A stretch of 64,000 nt of DNA from Parendozoicomonas haliclonae. Its GTDB lineage: Bacteria > Pseudomonadota > Gammaproteobacteria > Pseudomonadales > Endozoicomonadaceae. Position numbers and translations under genes: made by a program. The stretch is taken from positions 434,001 through 498,000 of the forward strand of contig NZ_FWPT01000001.1 of the NCBI RefSeq assembly GCF_900174585.1, given 5' to 3'. Shown here one piece after another: positions 56,189-64,000 of the stretch (position 1 is the stretch's first letter; each line of letters starts with the position of its first letter). Below the pieces are notes generated by a model, which made no database searches, was not told the DNA's origin, and saw only the letters and a program-made list of their open reading frames with translations.

Positions 56189-56956
56189 ATGCAAAGGTGG
56201 TCACTGCGGTTACCTTCAGGATATACAGTGCTGTGGATGTTGCTTTTGGTTCTATCAGGAAAAGCAATGTGTGGCGATACCCTGCCCAGTGAAGTAAAGC
56301 CCGGAGATACGATGCGCAGTGAACCTCGAAACCCGGAGTTTAACGCACCGCCGACCAGCATGAATGAAGAACGTACCATTACCTTTATCCGCCACGCCCA
56401 GTCCATGGCCAACCTTGCCCGCCGTTATAGTAGTAATCCGGCTAATGCCGGTTACTTCCCGGCACCTCTGACAATTGAAGGGGAGATGCAGTCGATAAGA
56501 CTGGCTGAACGTCTTCAGGCCAGAGGTTTCAATGATGGGAATGTTTCTGCGGTTATTAGCTCACCGTTACCGCGAACACGCTCAACGGCGTTGATTGCTA
56601 TGCAGCAGCTGGGCATTAATCCGGAGAAACTGCATGAAGATGCCCGGATTACAGAGCGGGATTTTGGCCAAAGAGATGGTGGTCTCTATTCCGACTATCA
56701 GGAAGCTGACCATTGGTTCCCCGCAAATCCGGAAGAGTTTGGCGGTGAAACAACGATACAGGTAAGGGCTCGTATGCTGGATGCCTGGCAGGATATGCAC
56801 AACATCCCGGGGGATGGACATATCCTGGTCGTTTCTCACGGTGTCTCTATTGCCACCCTGATGGAATCTCTTATCGGGGAAGAGATCCGGATAAAGAACG
56901 CGCAGTTTCTGCAGCTTAATCTGGATGGGCAGCTCTTAGACCCCAATCAGCGTTAA
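56189..56956 (+). CDS. Secreted histidine-phosphatase-family protein
   Basis: A 255-residue protein with a signal sequence (about 12-28, ending KAMCGD) and a histidine-phosphatase fold. The phosphohistidine is H69 in FIRHAQSMAN, with further motif residues in ISSPLPRTRSTALIAM and VVSHGVSIATLMESL. Family members dephosphorylate phosphosugars, proteins or nucleotides; the substrate is unknown. A good AAGGGG Shine-Dalgarno precedes ATG 56189. It converges with coaE. Confidence 0.85.
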   Translation: MQRWSLRLPSGYTVLWMLLLVLSGKAMCGDTLPSEVKPGDTMRSEPRNPEFNAPPTSMNEERTITFIRHAQSMANLARRYSSNPANAGYFPAPLTIEGEMQSIRLAERLQARGFNDGNVSAVISSPLPRTRSTALIAMQQLGINPEKLHEDARITERDFGQRDGGLYSDYQEADHWFPANPEEFGGETTIQVRARMLDAWQDMHNIPGDGHILVVSHGVSIATLMESLIGEEIRIKNAQFLQLNLDGQLLDPNQR

Positions 56957-56959
56957 TGC

Positions 56960-57559
56960 CTACTGTTGCCGGGTGAGCGTGAGATAGGTTTCGTGCAGCT
57001 TATCCAGTTGCAGGTAGAGTTCATCCAGTGAACCACTGTTTTCGACGACATCATCAGCCATGGACAAGCGCTGTTCGCGGGATGCCTGTGCATTAAGGAT
57101 GGCGCTGGCCTGTTCCCGGCTGATGTTATCTCTCGCCATGGCGCGGCTGATCTGCATCTCTTCTGTGGTGTCGATCACCAGAACACGATCGACCAGCTGA
57201 TTCTGGCGGGCCTCGAACAGCAGAGGTGATACCAGAATCACATAGGGGGATGTGGCCGAGGCTATCTCATCGCTCAATTGCTGGTTGATCAGCGGGTGGG
57301 TGAGCTGTTCCAGCCAGCGACGCTGTTCAGGGTCATTAAAGACAATATCCCGCAGAGCTCTGCGATCCAGATTGCCATCCGCCTGAATCAGATGATCACC
57401 AAAATGCTCGGCGATTGCCTTTAAAGCCGGTTGGCCGGGTTCTACGACTTTGCGGGCAGCCTGGTCTGCATCAGCAATCAGAATGCCTTTTTGGGTCAGA
57501 TAGTCGGTAACCGCAGATTTCCCGCAGCCAATTCCCCCCGTTACCCCGATAGTTAACAC
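56960..57559 (-). CDS. coaE: Dephospho-CoA kinase
   Basis: CoaE phosphorylates dephospho-CoA in the last step of CoA synthesis. P-loop GVTGGIGCGKSAV is at the N terminus, and DADQAARKVVEPGQPAL and the LID region with RAMARDNISREQA are typical. GTG at 57559 has AGGA upstream and fits the family start (E. coli begins at the strand just before GGIGSGK); an in-frame TTG at 57589 is possible. In many relatives coaE sits next to pilD, which lies 2 kb away here. Confidence 0.93.
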   Translation of the reverse strand: MLTIGVTGGIGCGKSAVTDYLTQKGILIADADQAARKVVEPGQPALKAIAEHFGDHLIQADGNLDRRALRDIVFNDPEQRRWLEQLTHPLINQQLSDEIASATSPYVILVSPLLFEARQNQLVDRVLVIDTTEEMQISRAMARDNISREQASAILNAQASREQRLSMADDVVENSGSLDELYLQLDKLHETYLTLTRQQ

Positions 57560-57591
57560 GTGCTCTGTTCCTGTGATCAATTTGGGCAAGA

Positions 57592-58722
57592 GTGATACTA
57601 ACCCGCGATACTGTTAAGAGTCATGCAGAACAGGCGGGCAGTTTGGCAGTGGATAGTGATAGTGAAATATTGCGGCTTTTGCCCGAATGGTTCCCTCAGG
57701 AGGCCGTGTTGCTGGCATGGCCGGATCAGCAGACGGACTGGCGTGATTGTCTGGGTGAGGTGCAGCAGGTTTATCTGGCTTTGATCAGGGCGATCAACAC
57801 TAACAACTGTGCGGTGGTGCTGTTGCTTCGCAATCAGGAAAAGGCAGCCTTTCGGCAGTTGGCTGAGAAGGCTGGCGGGATAACCTCAGTACTGTTGGTC
57901 GAGGCGGATTATAACGATACCTGGGTGCGGGATTATGGGGTCCTGTCTTTGCAGGGTGAGCAGAGCCCGGTAGCTTTTGAGTTTGCCTTCAATGGCTGGG
58001 GCAATAAATTTATCAGTAACAAGGATAATGCCGTCAACCAAAGTGCCTTGTCGGCTTTATTACGTTCCCCCATACGATCAAGTCCTGCGGTCTGTGAGGG
58101 GGGCGCGCTGGAGGTGGATGATGACGGTCATCTGCTTTCGACGGCGAAATGCCTGTTGAACCCGGAACGCAACGGTCGTCTGTCTCTGGAGGGGTATCGC
58201 CAACTGTTTATCAATACCCTGGGCGTGTCATCGGTTACTTTTCTCGAACACGGGTATCTCGATGGCGATGATACCGATGGTCATATTGATACACTGGCTC
58301 GCTTTACCCCGAATCGCGGTATTGTTTATCAAGGTAGCTCGAACCGGCCGGATGATGATCACTGCTATACATTGCAGACTATGGCGCAAGAACTGGTAGC
58401 CGCATTTCCTGAACACACCTTGTTTGAACTGCCGCTGTCTTTACTCACAAATGCTGAAGGCAGACGCGTACCTGCGTCCTACGCCAATTTTCTCATTAAT
58501 AATGATCAGATTATGATGCCGGTCTATCGGGAGCCGGAAGATGAAGAGGCTCTGTCGGTTATGGCTCAGGCCTACCCCGGGTACCGCATTGTGCCTGTGG
58601 ACTGCAGAATTTTGCCGATGCAGGCTGGCAGTCTGCATTGTATAACCATGCAAATCCCGAAGGGCATGCTGCGCGCCGATATTATCGGTAAGGCGGGTCA
58701 GGGAATTATTGAAACAGGTTAA
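57592..58722 (+). CDS. aguA: Agmatine deiminase
   Basis: A 376-residue PAD-fold enzyme that turns agmatine into N-carbamoylputrescine and ammonia. Motifs: WPDQQTDWRDCLGEV near the N terminus, NDTWVRDYGVL, EGGALEVDDDGHLLSTAKCLLNP, EHGYLDGDDTDGHIDTLARF, and the catalytic cysteine in MQAGSLHCITMQIPK. It lies 11 bp ahead of aguB, giving a two-gene putrescine-making operon. The N terminus is uncertain: GTG 57592 has only a weak Shine-Dalgarno. Confidence 0.94.
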   Translation: MILTRDTVKSHAEQAGSLAVDSDSEILRLLPEWFPQEAVLLAWPDQQTDWRDCLGEVQQVYLALIRAINTNNCAVVLLLRNQEKAAFRQLAEKAGGITSVLLVEADYNDTWVRDYGVLSLQGEQSPVAFEFAFNGWGNKFISNKDNAVNQSALSALLRSPIRSSPAVCEGGALEVDDDGHLLSTAKCLLNPERNGRLSLEGYRQLFINTLGVSSVTFLEHGYLDGDDTDGHIDTLARFTPNRGIVYQGSSNRPDDDHCYTLQTMAQELVAAFPEHTLFELPLSLLTNAEGRRVPASYANFLINNDQIMMPVYREPEDEEALSVMAQAYPGYRIVPVDCRILPMQAGSLHCITMQIPKGMLRADIIGKAGQGIIETG

Positions 58723-58733
58723 AAAGAATTGCT

Positions 58734-59627
58734 ATGGAAAAAGCCACTCTTAAGGTTGGTCTGGTTCAACAGGCGGTTGCGGATAATGATAAGCACCGTA
58801 ACTGGCAACGCTCGGCTGAACAGGTAACCCGACTCGCTGAACAGGGCGCAGAGTTGGTGATGCTGCAGGAACTGCACGGCACCCTGTATTTCTGTCAGGA
58901 AGAAAATACCGACTGTTTTGATCTGGCCGAGACAATCCCAGGCGAAGCTACAAGCTTCTTTGAACAGCTGGCCCGCCAGTTAAATATTGTTTTGGTGACG
59001 TCTCTGTTTGAGAAGCGTGCTGCTGGTCTTTATCACAATACCGCTGTCGTGTTTGATCGGGATAAAGGTATGGTCGGCAAATACCGGAAGATGCATATCC
59101 CTGATGATCCGGGCTTCTACGAGAAGTTCTTCTTCACTCCGGGAGACCTGGGCTTTACCCCGGTAGAAACCAGTGTCGGTAAACTCGGTGTGCTGGTGTG
59201 CTGGGATCAATGGTATCCGGAAGCTGCACGGCTAATGGCTATGGCCGGGGCAGATCTTTTGCTTTATCCAACCGCTATCGGTTGGGATAACCGTGACTCT
59301 GCAGACGAAAAAACACGCCAGCATGGAGCCTGGGAAACAATCCAGCGCAGTCATGCTGTAGCCAACGGTGTTCCGGTGGTGGTAGCCAACCGAACCGGTT
59401 TTGAAGCATCTCCGGTAGAAGGCGATCCCGGTATTCAGTTCTGGGGACAGAGCTTTATCGCCGGACCCCAAGGCGAGGTGCTGGCCAAGGCATCAACAGA
59501 GAATGAAGAGAACCTGCTGGTGGAGCTGGATATGGGGCGCGGTGAGGATGTGAAACGCATCTGGCCGTTTTTCCGTGATCGTCGTATCGATGCCTATGGT
59601 GATCTGACCAAACGCTGGCGTGACTGA
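58734..59627 (+). CDS. aguB: N-carbamoylputrescine amidase
   Basis: A 297-residue nitrilase-superfamily amidase that hydrolyses N-carbamoylputrescine to putrescine, CO2 and ammonia. The catalytic triad is in LQELHG (Glu), KYRKMHIPDDPG (Lys) and VCWDQWYPEAARL (Cys). The FFTPGDLGF insertion is typical of this enzyme. It follows aguA directly and is followed by a terminator. Confidence 0.96.
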   Translation: MEKATLKVGLVQQAVADNDKHRNWQRSAEQVTRLAEQGAELVMLQELHGTLYFCQEENTDCFDLAETIPGEATSFFEQLARQLNIVLVTSLFEKRAAGLYHNTAVVFDRDKGMVGKYRKMHIPDDPGFYEKFFFTPGDLGFTPVETSVGKLGVLVCWDQWYPEAARLMAMAGADLLLYPTAIGWDNRDSADEKTRQHGAWETIQRSHAVANGVPVVVANRTGFEASPVEGDPGIQFWGQSFIAGPQGEVLAKASTENEENLLVELDMGRGEDVKRIWPFFRDRRIDAYGDLTKRWRD

Positions 59628-59648
59628 GTTATAACCGTAGTCATGAAG

Positions 59649-59672
59649 AGGGCAGCTTTTACGCTGCCCTTT
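59649..59672 (+). terminator. Terminator after aguB
   Basis: An 8-bp stem AGGGCAGC/GCTGCCCT with loop TTTTAC (59649-59670), followed by TTGTGTGTG. It probably works for the convergent pilD as well. Confidence 0.6.
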
Positions 59673-59693
59673 GTGTGTGGTGCCAGTGAGCTT

Positions 59694-60566
59694 TTAAAAC
59701 GAGCCCAGATACGTCTTGAGAATGGCATCACCCCAGAACATCGCGATCAGTCCTGCAGCTGCCAGATAAGGGCCAAATGGGATTGGAATATTGCGATCAC
59801 GGCCACGAATCACAATCATGGCGATACCGACAAAGGCACCAACAAACGACGAGAGTAGAATAATTAGTGGGAGATACTGCCAGCCCATCCAGGCGCCGAG
59901 TGCCGCCAGCAGTTTAAAGTCACCGTAACCCATTCCTTCCTTGCCTGTTACCAGCTTGAACAGCCAGTACACCGACCAGAGCGTAAGATAACCGGCCACC
60001 GCGCCGTAAACAGCCTCTTCCAACGTAGTAAACATGCCTGTGGTATTTGCCAGCAGGCCCAGCCAGAGCAGTGGAAGAGTGAGAGAGTCCGGTAACAATT
60101 GATGGTCGATATCAATCATCGACATGGACAGAAGCAGCCAGCACAGGACTATCACCATAAATGATGTCATACCCGGCCCGTAGATAACCGCACACATCAG
60201 AGCCAGAAGGCCGGAAACCAGTTCGATAATAGGGTAACGGGCAGAAATCGGTGTCTGACAGCCGCTGCATTTACCACGCAAAAACAGATAGCTGATAACA
60301 GGAATATTTTCCCAGGGCTTGATCTTGTGCTGGCACTTTGGGCAGGTCGAGGCTGGCACAATCAGGTTATAACGCTCCTGAGGGGCTGGTTCCTGATCCT
60401 GCTCACCGGACAAAGCCAGCTGACACTCCTGCTTAAATTCCCGCTCCATCATTATTGGCAGACGATGGATAACCACATTCAAAAAGCTGCCGACCAGCAG
60501 GCCAAGCACCAGTGCAGTCCCGTTCCAATACACGGGATCACTGAGAAAAATTATTGCGTCGGTCAC
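59694..60566 (-). CDS. pilD: Type IV prepilin peptidase / leader methyltransferase
   Basis: A 290-residue aspartyl membrane protease that cuts and N-methylates prepilins for type IV pili and type II secretion. The zinc-binding pair CPKC and CSGC (about 75-102) is intact. The catalytic aspartates are in IDIDHQLLPD and GMGYGDFKLLAALGAWMG. There are eight hydrophobic helices. GTG at 60566 is the start. pilBC are not adjacent. Confidence 0.95.
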   Translation of the reverse strand: MTDAIIFLSDPVYWNGTALVLGLLVGSFLNVVIHRLPIMMEREFKQECQLALSGEQDQEPAPQERYNLIVPASTCPKCQHKIKPWENIPVISYLFLRGKCSGCQTPISARYPIIELVSGLLALMCAVIYGPGMTSFMVIVLCWLLLSMSMIDIDHQLLPDSLTLPLLWLGLLANTTGMFTTLEEAVYGAVAGYLTLWSVYWLFKLVTGKEGMGYGDFKLLAALGAWMGWQYLPLIILLSSFVGAFVGIAMIVIRGRDRNIPIPFGPYLAAAGLIAMFWGDAILKTYLGSF

Positions 60567-60878
60567 AGACCCGTCCCTCTGTTAGCGTTATATCCGCTTT
60601 TACTGTTTTGGTGATTATAGGGAGTTGCTGCAGCCATTCACAGGCACGAAATCGCTCCTATGTGATGCACCAGGCTTATCGAAAGAGAATAGGCAGGGTG
60701 TTTTTTAACTGCGACTGAGCAAAAAATAACCCATCAGATAATTTTCCTGTTGGCCCCCTGTTTTCATTTGGGTTGCTCGAGGGAATCTCTGTTAATCAAT
60801 AAAAAACAGAATCATTCACTGCCTGTCATGTCATAAACTGGGTATAAATACTTATTACGAAGAGCGGGGAAGAGAATA
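60567..60878. other. Divergent gap between pilD and ald
   Basis: This stretch holds the ald promoter region. A TATAAA -10-like hexamer lies at 60843-60848, 30 bp before ald, with no good -35 at normal spacing, so an activator may be involved. I see no RNA gene or strong repeat. Confidence 0.4.
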
Positions 60879-62000
60879 ATGCTGGTAGGCGTACCTAAGG
60901 AAATCAAAAATCACGAATACCGTGTAGGTCTGACACCAACCTCCGTACAGGAGCTGGTCAGCAACGGTCACAGCGTTATTATTGAAACCAATGCCGGTGC
61001 CTCTATCGGCTTTATGAACGAAGATTACACCGCTGCCGGCGCAGAGATTGTGAACACGGCTGAAGAGATCTTCGCCCGTGCTGACATGGTTGTTAAGGTC
61101 AAAGAGCCTCAGGAAGTTGAGCGCAAGCAGCTGCGTCCTGAACAGACGCTGTTCACCTACCTGCACCTGGCTCCGGATGTTCCGCAGACCAATGATCTGA
61201 TTGCTTCCGGCGCAACCTGCATCGCCTATGAAACCGTAACCGACAGCTTTGGTCGTCTGCCTCTGCTGGCTCCGATGTCTGAAGTAGCTGGTCGTATGTC
61301 TATCCAGGCCGGTGCACACTGTCTGGAAAAAGCCCGCGGTGGCCGTGGTGTTCTGCTGGGTGGTGTTCCCGGTGTTGAGCCAGGCAAGGTTGTTGTGATC
61401 GGTGGTGGTGTTGTTGGTGCTAACGCAGCTGCTATGGCTGTTGGCATGGGTGCTGATGTTGTGGTTCTGGACCGCTCTGTTGATGTACTGCGTCGTCTGG
61501 ATGCCCAGTATGGCAACCGTATCAAGACTGTCTTCTCCACCAAAGCTGCTATCGAGCAGTATGTGACCGAAGCGGATCTGGTGATCGGTGGTGTTCTGAT
61601 TCCTGGCGCAGCCGCTCCTAAGCTGATTACCCGTGAGCTGGTCAGCAAGATGAAGCCGGGCTCCGTGATTGTGGACGTAGCCATCGATCAGGGCGGCTGT
61701 GCAGAAACTGCCCACGCTACCACTCACGCTGATCCGGTTTATGTTGTGGATGATGTTGTGCACTACTGTGTTGCCAACATGCCAGGCGCTGTGGCCCGTA
61801 CCTCCACCATGGCCCTGAACAACGCAACGCTGCCATTTGTGCTTGAATTAGCTAATAAGGGCACGCGTAAGGCACTGGAAGAAAACGCTCACCTGCTCAA
61901 CGGCCTCAATGTCTGCAAGGGTATTATCACCTGCGAAAGCGTAGCCGAAGCCCAAGGCCTTGAGTACCGCAGCCCGGCAGATATGCTGAAAGAGATCTAA
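60879..62000 (+). CDS. ald: Alanine dehydrogenase
   Basis: A 373-residue NAD-dependent enzyme that interconverts alanine and pyruvate plus ammonia. It begins [20 protein letters not shown] with the conserved substrate lysine and arginine. The NAD-binding motif [20 protein letters not shown] is near residue 172, and [19 protein letters not shown] follows. The length is normal. A GGGGAAG box precedes the ATG. A MITE-like element begins 13 bp after the stop codon. Confidence 0.97.
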   Translation: MLVGVPKEIKNHEYRVGLTPTSVQELVSNGHSVIIETNAGASIGFMNEDYTAAGAEIVNTAEEIFARADMVVKVKEPQEVERKQLRPEQTLFTYLHLAPDVPQTNDLIASGATCIAYETVTDSFGRLPLLAPMSEVAGRMSIQAGAHCLEKARGGRGVLLGGVPGVEPGKVVVIGGGVVGANAAAMAVGMGADVVVLDRSVDVLRRLDAQYGNRIKTVFSTKAAIEQYVTEADLVIGGVLIPGAAAPKLITRELVSKMKPGSVIVDVAIDQGGCAETAHATTHADPVYVVDDVVHYCVANMPGAVARTSTMALNNATLPFVLELANKGTRKALEENAHLLNGLNVCKGIITCESVAEAQGLEYRSPADMLKEI

Positions 62001-62012
62001 ACCTCTTTCATA

Positions 62013-62280
62013 TAGGGGCTGTTCACAATTAAACATGCGACTCAGTGGAACTGAAAACCACCAATCGTTAGAAGAGCTTGTGAAAATCGTAGTTGACCTA
62101 CATTAAACAAGCTCGACGCAGCGAGTGGCGGTTTTCAGCTCCACCCGAAGGGCATTCCCAAGAGTCTCCATGGCTGCGTTGCAGCTTTTTGAAAGGCAGC
62201 AAGCCTTCCTGCAAAGCTGTGCCTAACCATGAAAACTCTTGGGAATGCTGAGTTCGATGTTTAATTGTGAACAGCCCCTA
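62013..62280. mobile_element. MITE-like non-autonomous element
   Basis: A 268-bp element with perfect 24-bp terminal inverted repeats (62013-62036 and 62257-62280, outer end TAGGGGCTGTTCACAATTAA). Inside are two hairpin systems: 62045-62062 pairs with 62127-62144 (16 of 18), with an inner GAGCTTGT/ACAAGCTC pair (62074-62081, 62107-62114); and 62153-62165 pairs perfectly with 62235-62247. No transposase frame fits. If the target duplication is TA, the core is 62015-62278. Confidence 0.85.
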
Positions 62281-62305
62281 GCTTCAGAAGTCCCTCGTAC
62301 TTTTC

Positions 62306-62343
62306 AACGCCATCCGGTTCCTCGCATCGGGTGGCGTTTTTTT
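62306..62343 (+). terminator. Terminator of ald, now beyond the MITE
   Basis: An 11-bp stem, AACGCCATCCG (62306-62316) with CGGGTGGCGTT (62328-62338) and one G-U pair, followed by T to 62343. It lies just after the MITE and most likely served ald before the insertion. Confidence 0.82.
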
Positions 62344-62442
62344 ATGGGCTTTGGTCAGTGAAACTGACAGCTTTGACTGCCCTGTCAGCGCCTGCTGACT
62401 GTCTAATCGGCTTTGAATCGTTCAGCAGTGAGGATTTAGGCA

Positions 62443-63849
62443 GTGGAAAGGCATCTTGCAGCACAGGGAACACCGATCGCGTCGCCGACGCATACTATTC
62501 AACAGACCATCAAAACAGAACCAGAAGACACTTATGGTGATTCCGGCACACCTGTCGCCTCGACAGCTCTGCACCGGGTCAGTCATCACCGTCCGGATTA
62601 TGCTTCTTGCCGTAAAACAGTGAACACTGTTCTGCGTACAACAGGGTTTAATTCCAGCGTGGTGGGTACCCATCTCGACGATCGTTCCGTCGCTATTTAT
62701 CAGCAGCTGGAAACACTGATTCTGGAGAATAAGAAAAAGGCTGCAGAGGGTAAACAAGAAGAGGTGGAGGAACTGATTCAACAAGAGAGTCCCGAAACAC
62801 TGGAAGCTCTTGGTCGGTATGCCATGGAAATAGAGGCAAAGCAGGCTGATCCAAGACTGGCAGCCTGTCTGGATTATATGGTGGCTCACTCTCTGGCGAA
62901 TACCACGACTGGTGATATGTCTGATGTACAGTTTGACTGGCGTCAGATTAAGGTCGCTACTCCTGATGCAGAGATCGGCTCTCAGCCTAGACGAATGCGC
63001 GCACGTGCCGCAGATAAACGAAAGAATCGGAATGAGGGCGAGGGCTCCAAAAAGGGCCATCTGCAAGCGCTGCGAGCGGAGAAAAAACGCCGCAAAAGTA
63101 CGAGTAGCAGCTGTTCGGAAGGTGGTAGCCGAAGAAAGGCCCGATCTCCCCGGCGGATAACTGAGATACCATTCTGCGACCAGTATGTTCCTGCCTCAAA
63201 GAGCGTTGAAGTCTTTGCCAAACAGTTCCATCTTAATAAATTGCTGAACGCCAGAGACCATACATTGGATGTACGTAGGGCCAATATTTCAGTGGATGAT
63301 TGGGAAAAGATTGTGCAATTTGCCGACCGGCTGGTGAATAAGCTGGGTGGTAAGCTGTTTATGAGCAGTAAGACCTCGCATATCCGTCAGCTTATTCTCC
63401 GCGATCATAGTGAGTTGGTGAAATGGCTTGATAATCTGCAAAAGCGGTATGACGACTCTCCTGAGAGTAAGCCGGTACAGCTACTTCAACTCTGGTTGGA
63501 CTGGACCGTGGCTCTGGCCTTCGATAACGCCGAGCGCGGCAGTGAGAATCTCTATAGACCAACCTTTAACTGGCGCACCCTGTCCCGACAATTAAAGAGG
63601 GAGATTGAACTGGCAGAGCTGAATGCCGATGGCACGCGTTACTATGCTTATACCAAAGATGAGCTGATCAAACGCATTTACAATCTGGAGCGTGAGCTGA
63701 TGGAAAAGGACCAGGCGCTGGAAAAGTCAGAAGCTCGAAGCCGTAAGCGTAAAGCTCGGGCAGAACTTTACGCAGAAACGCTTCTGGAAGTTCGTGGCTC
63801 TGTCGTGAGAAAGATCGGTCGTGCGATTCCTGAAGAGGATGACAGTTAA
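62443..63849 (+). CDS. Basic coiled-coil orphan with NLS- and SUMO-like motifs
   Basis: A 468-residue protein I do not recognise. It has no signal peptide. Residues 1-60 are polar and contain IKTEPED (23-29), a perfect psi-K-x-E with trailing acidic residues. A first coiled coil lies at about 85-130. Basic clusters follow: RRMRAR 183-188, DKRKNR 191-196, EKKRRKS 213-219, RRKARSPRR 230-238, then a helical globular part (250-400), a second coiled coil (405-445) and RSRKRKAR 432-439. The GTG start at 62443 follows GAGG. Candidate nucleus-targeted effector; it could also be a bacterial DNA-binding protein. Confidence 0.65.
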   Translation: MERHLAAQGTPIASPTHTIQQTIKTEPEDTYGDSGTPVASTALHRVSHHRPDYASCRKTVNTVLRTTGFNSSVVGTHLDDRSVAIYQQLETLILENKKKAAEGKQEEVEELIQQESPETLEALGRYAMEIEAKQADPRLAACLDYMVAHSLANTTTGDMSDVQFDWRQIKVATPDAEIGSQPRRMRARAADKRKNRNEGEGSKKGHLQALRAEKKRRKSTSSSCSEGGSRRKARSPRRITEIPFCDQYVPASKSVEVFAKQFHLNKLLNARDHTLDVRRANISVDDWEKIVQFADRLVNKLGGKLFMSSKTSHIRQLILRDHSELVKWLDNLQKRYDDSPESKPVQLLQLWLDWTVALAFDNAERGSENLYRPTFNWRTLSRQLKREIELAELNADGTRYYAYTKDELIKRIYNLERELMEKDQALEKSEARSRKRKARAELYAETLLEVRGSVVRKIGRAIPEEDDS

Positions 63850-63969
63850 CTCTTCCCTGTTGCAAAAATACGACAAAGGCTGCTGATTTCCTGTTGGCAG
63901 CCTCACGGCGTTCGGGGTATTTTTACTGGCAACAACGATTATTAAAACCAGCCAGTAAAAGGTAGCCGA

Positions 63970-64000
63970 ATGACCATAGGTGTTGGGGGCAAGACGCCGG
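63970..64000 (+). CDS. Possible start of a further gene, cut by the window edge
   Basis: ATG at 63970 is preceded by AAAAGG seven bases upstream and opens MTIGVGGKTP before the window ends. A 10-bp inverted repeat TTTTACTGGC/GCCAGTAAAA (63921-63930, 63951-63960) ends at the Shine-Dalgarno. Ten codons are too few to identify it. Confidence 0.35.
   Translation, partial: MTIGVGGKTP

Noticed and set aside
60855-61763. Minus-strand open frame opposite ald (302 codons), rich in H, N and T
   Set aside because: It is the antisense of a highly biased gene, and its odd composition is what such shadows show.

Overview
The window looks like chromosome of a Gram-negative gammaproteobacterium of about 50% GC, with housekeeping genes and a modest accessory load. 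The gene content (Gad acid-resistance genes with glutaminase, an acyclic-terpene (Atu) operon, a sigma-32-type promoter on groESL, and large lineage-specific proteins carrying eukaryote-like motifs) suggests a marine, probably animal-associated Oceanospirillales member such as an Endozoicomonas relative. That placement is inference; no rRNA gene is present to confirm it.

Layout. 0-0.3 kb: 5' end of fhs. 1.3-11.4 kb: molybdenum region with moeA, mobB and moaA behind a probable Moco riboswitch, moaE, and the molybdate transporter modABC, interrupted by a fused cysteine desulfurase/SufE gene and a secreted HExxH protein. 11.4-15.4 kb: glutaminase, glutamate/GABA antiporter and glutamate decarboxylase. 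15.7-17.2 kb: dgt. 17.2-26.6 kb: small accessory genes, mostly minus strand (Nudix hydrolases, GNAT acetyltransferases, GST, M23 peptidase, Imm-like membrane protein, SH3 protein, orphans). 26.6-32 kb: alpha/beta hydrolase, patatin, an SDR and an unknown protein. 31.9-42 kb: atuABCDEF-R-G on the minus strand, with a palindromic operator candidate upstream of atuA. 42.2-49.6 kb: HugZ-like protein, then fxsA and groES-groEL flanked by two large secreted orphans. 49.6-62 kb: QueD-like protein, an EEP nuclease, bioA, a DAACS symporter, a TetR regulator, coaE, agmatine-to-putrescine genes, prepilin peptidase and alanine dehydrogenase. 62.0-64 kb: a 268-bp MITE-like element, a highly basic coiled-coil orphan, and the first codons of another gene.

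How the genes work together. The Mo genes import molybdate and carry out parts of cofactor synthesis; moaC, moaD, mobA and mog are not here. GlsA, GadC and GadB form a complete glutamine-to-GABA proton-consuming cycle. The Atu operon covers citronellyl/geranyl-CoA oxidation, carboxylation and hydration, with its own TetR regulator inside the operon. AguA and AguB turn agmatine into putrescine.

The most notable non-coding signals are a 16-bp hairpin that buries the fxsA ribosome-binding site against its AUG, a Moco leader whose 5' strand is complementary to the moaA Shine-Dalgarno, and the MITE inserted between ald and its terminator. The most notable protein is a 468-residue orphan with clustered nuclear-localisation-like sequences and a textbook SUMO-acceptor-like motif.
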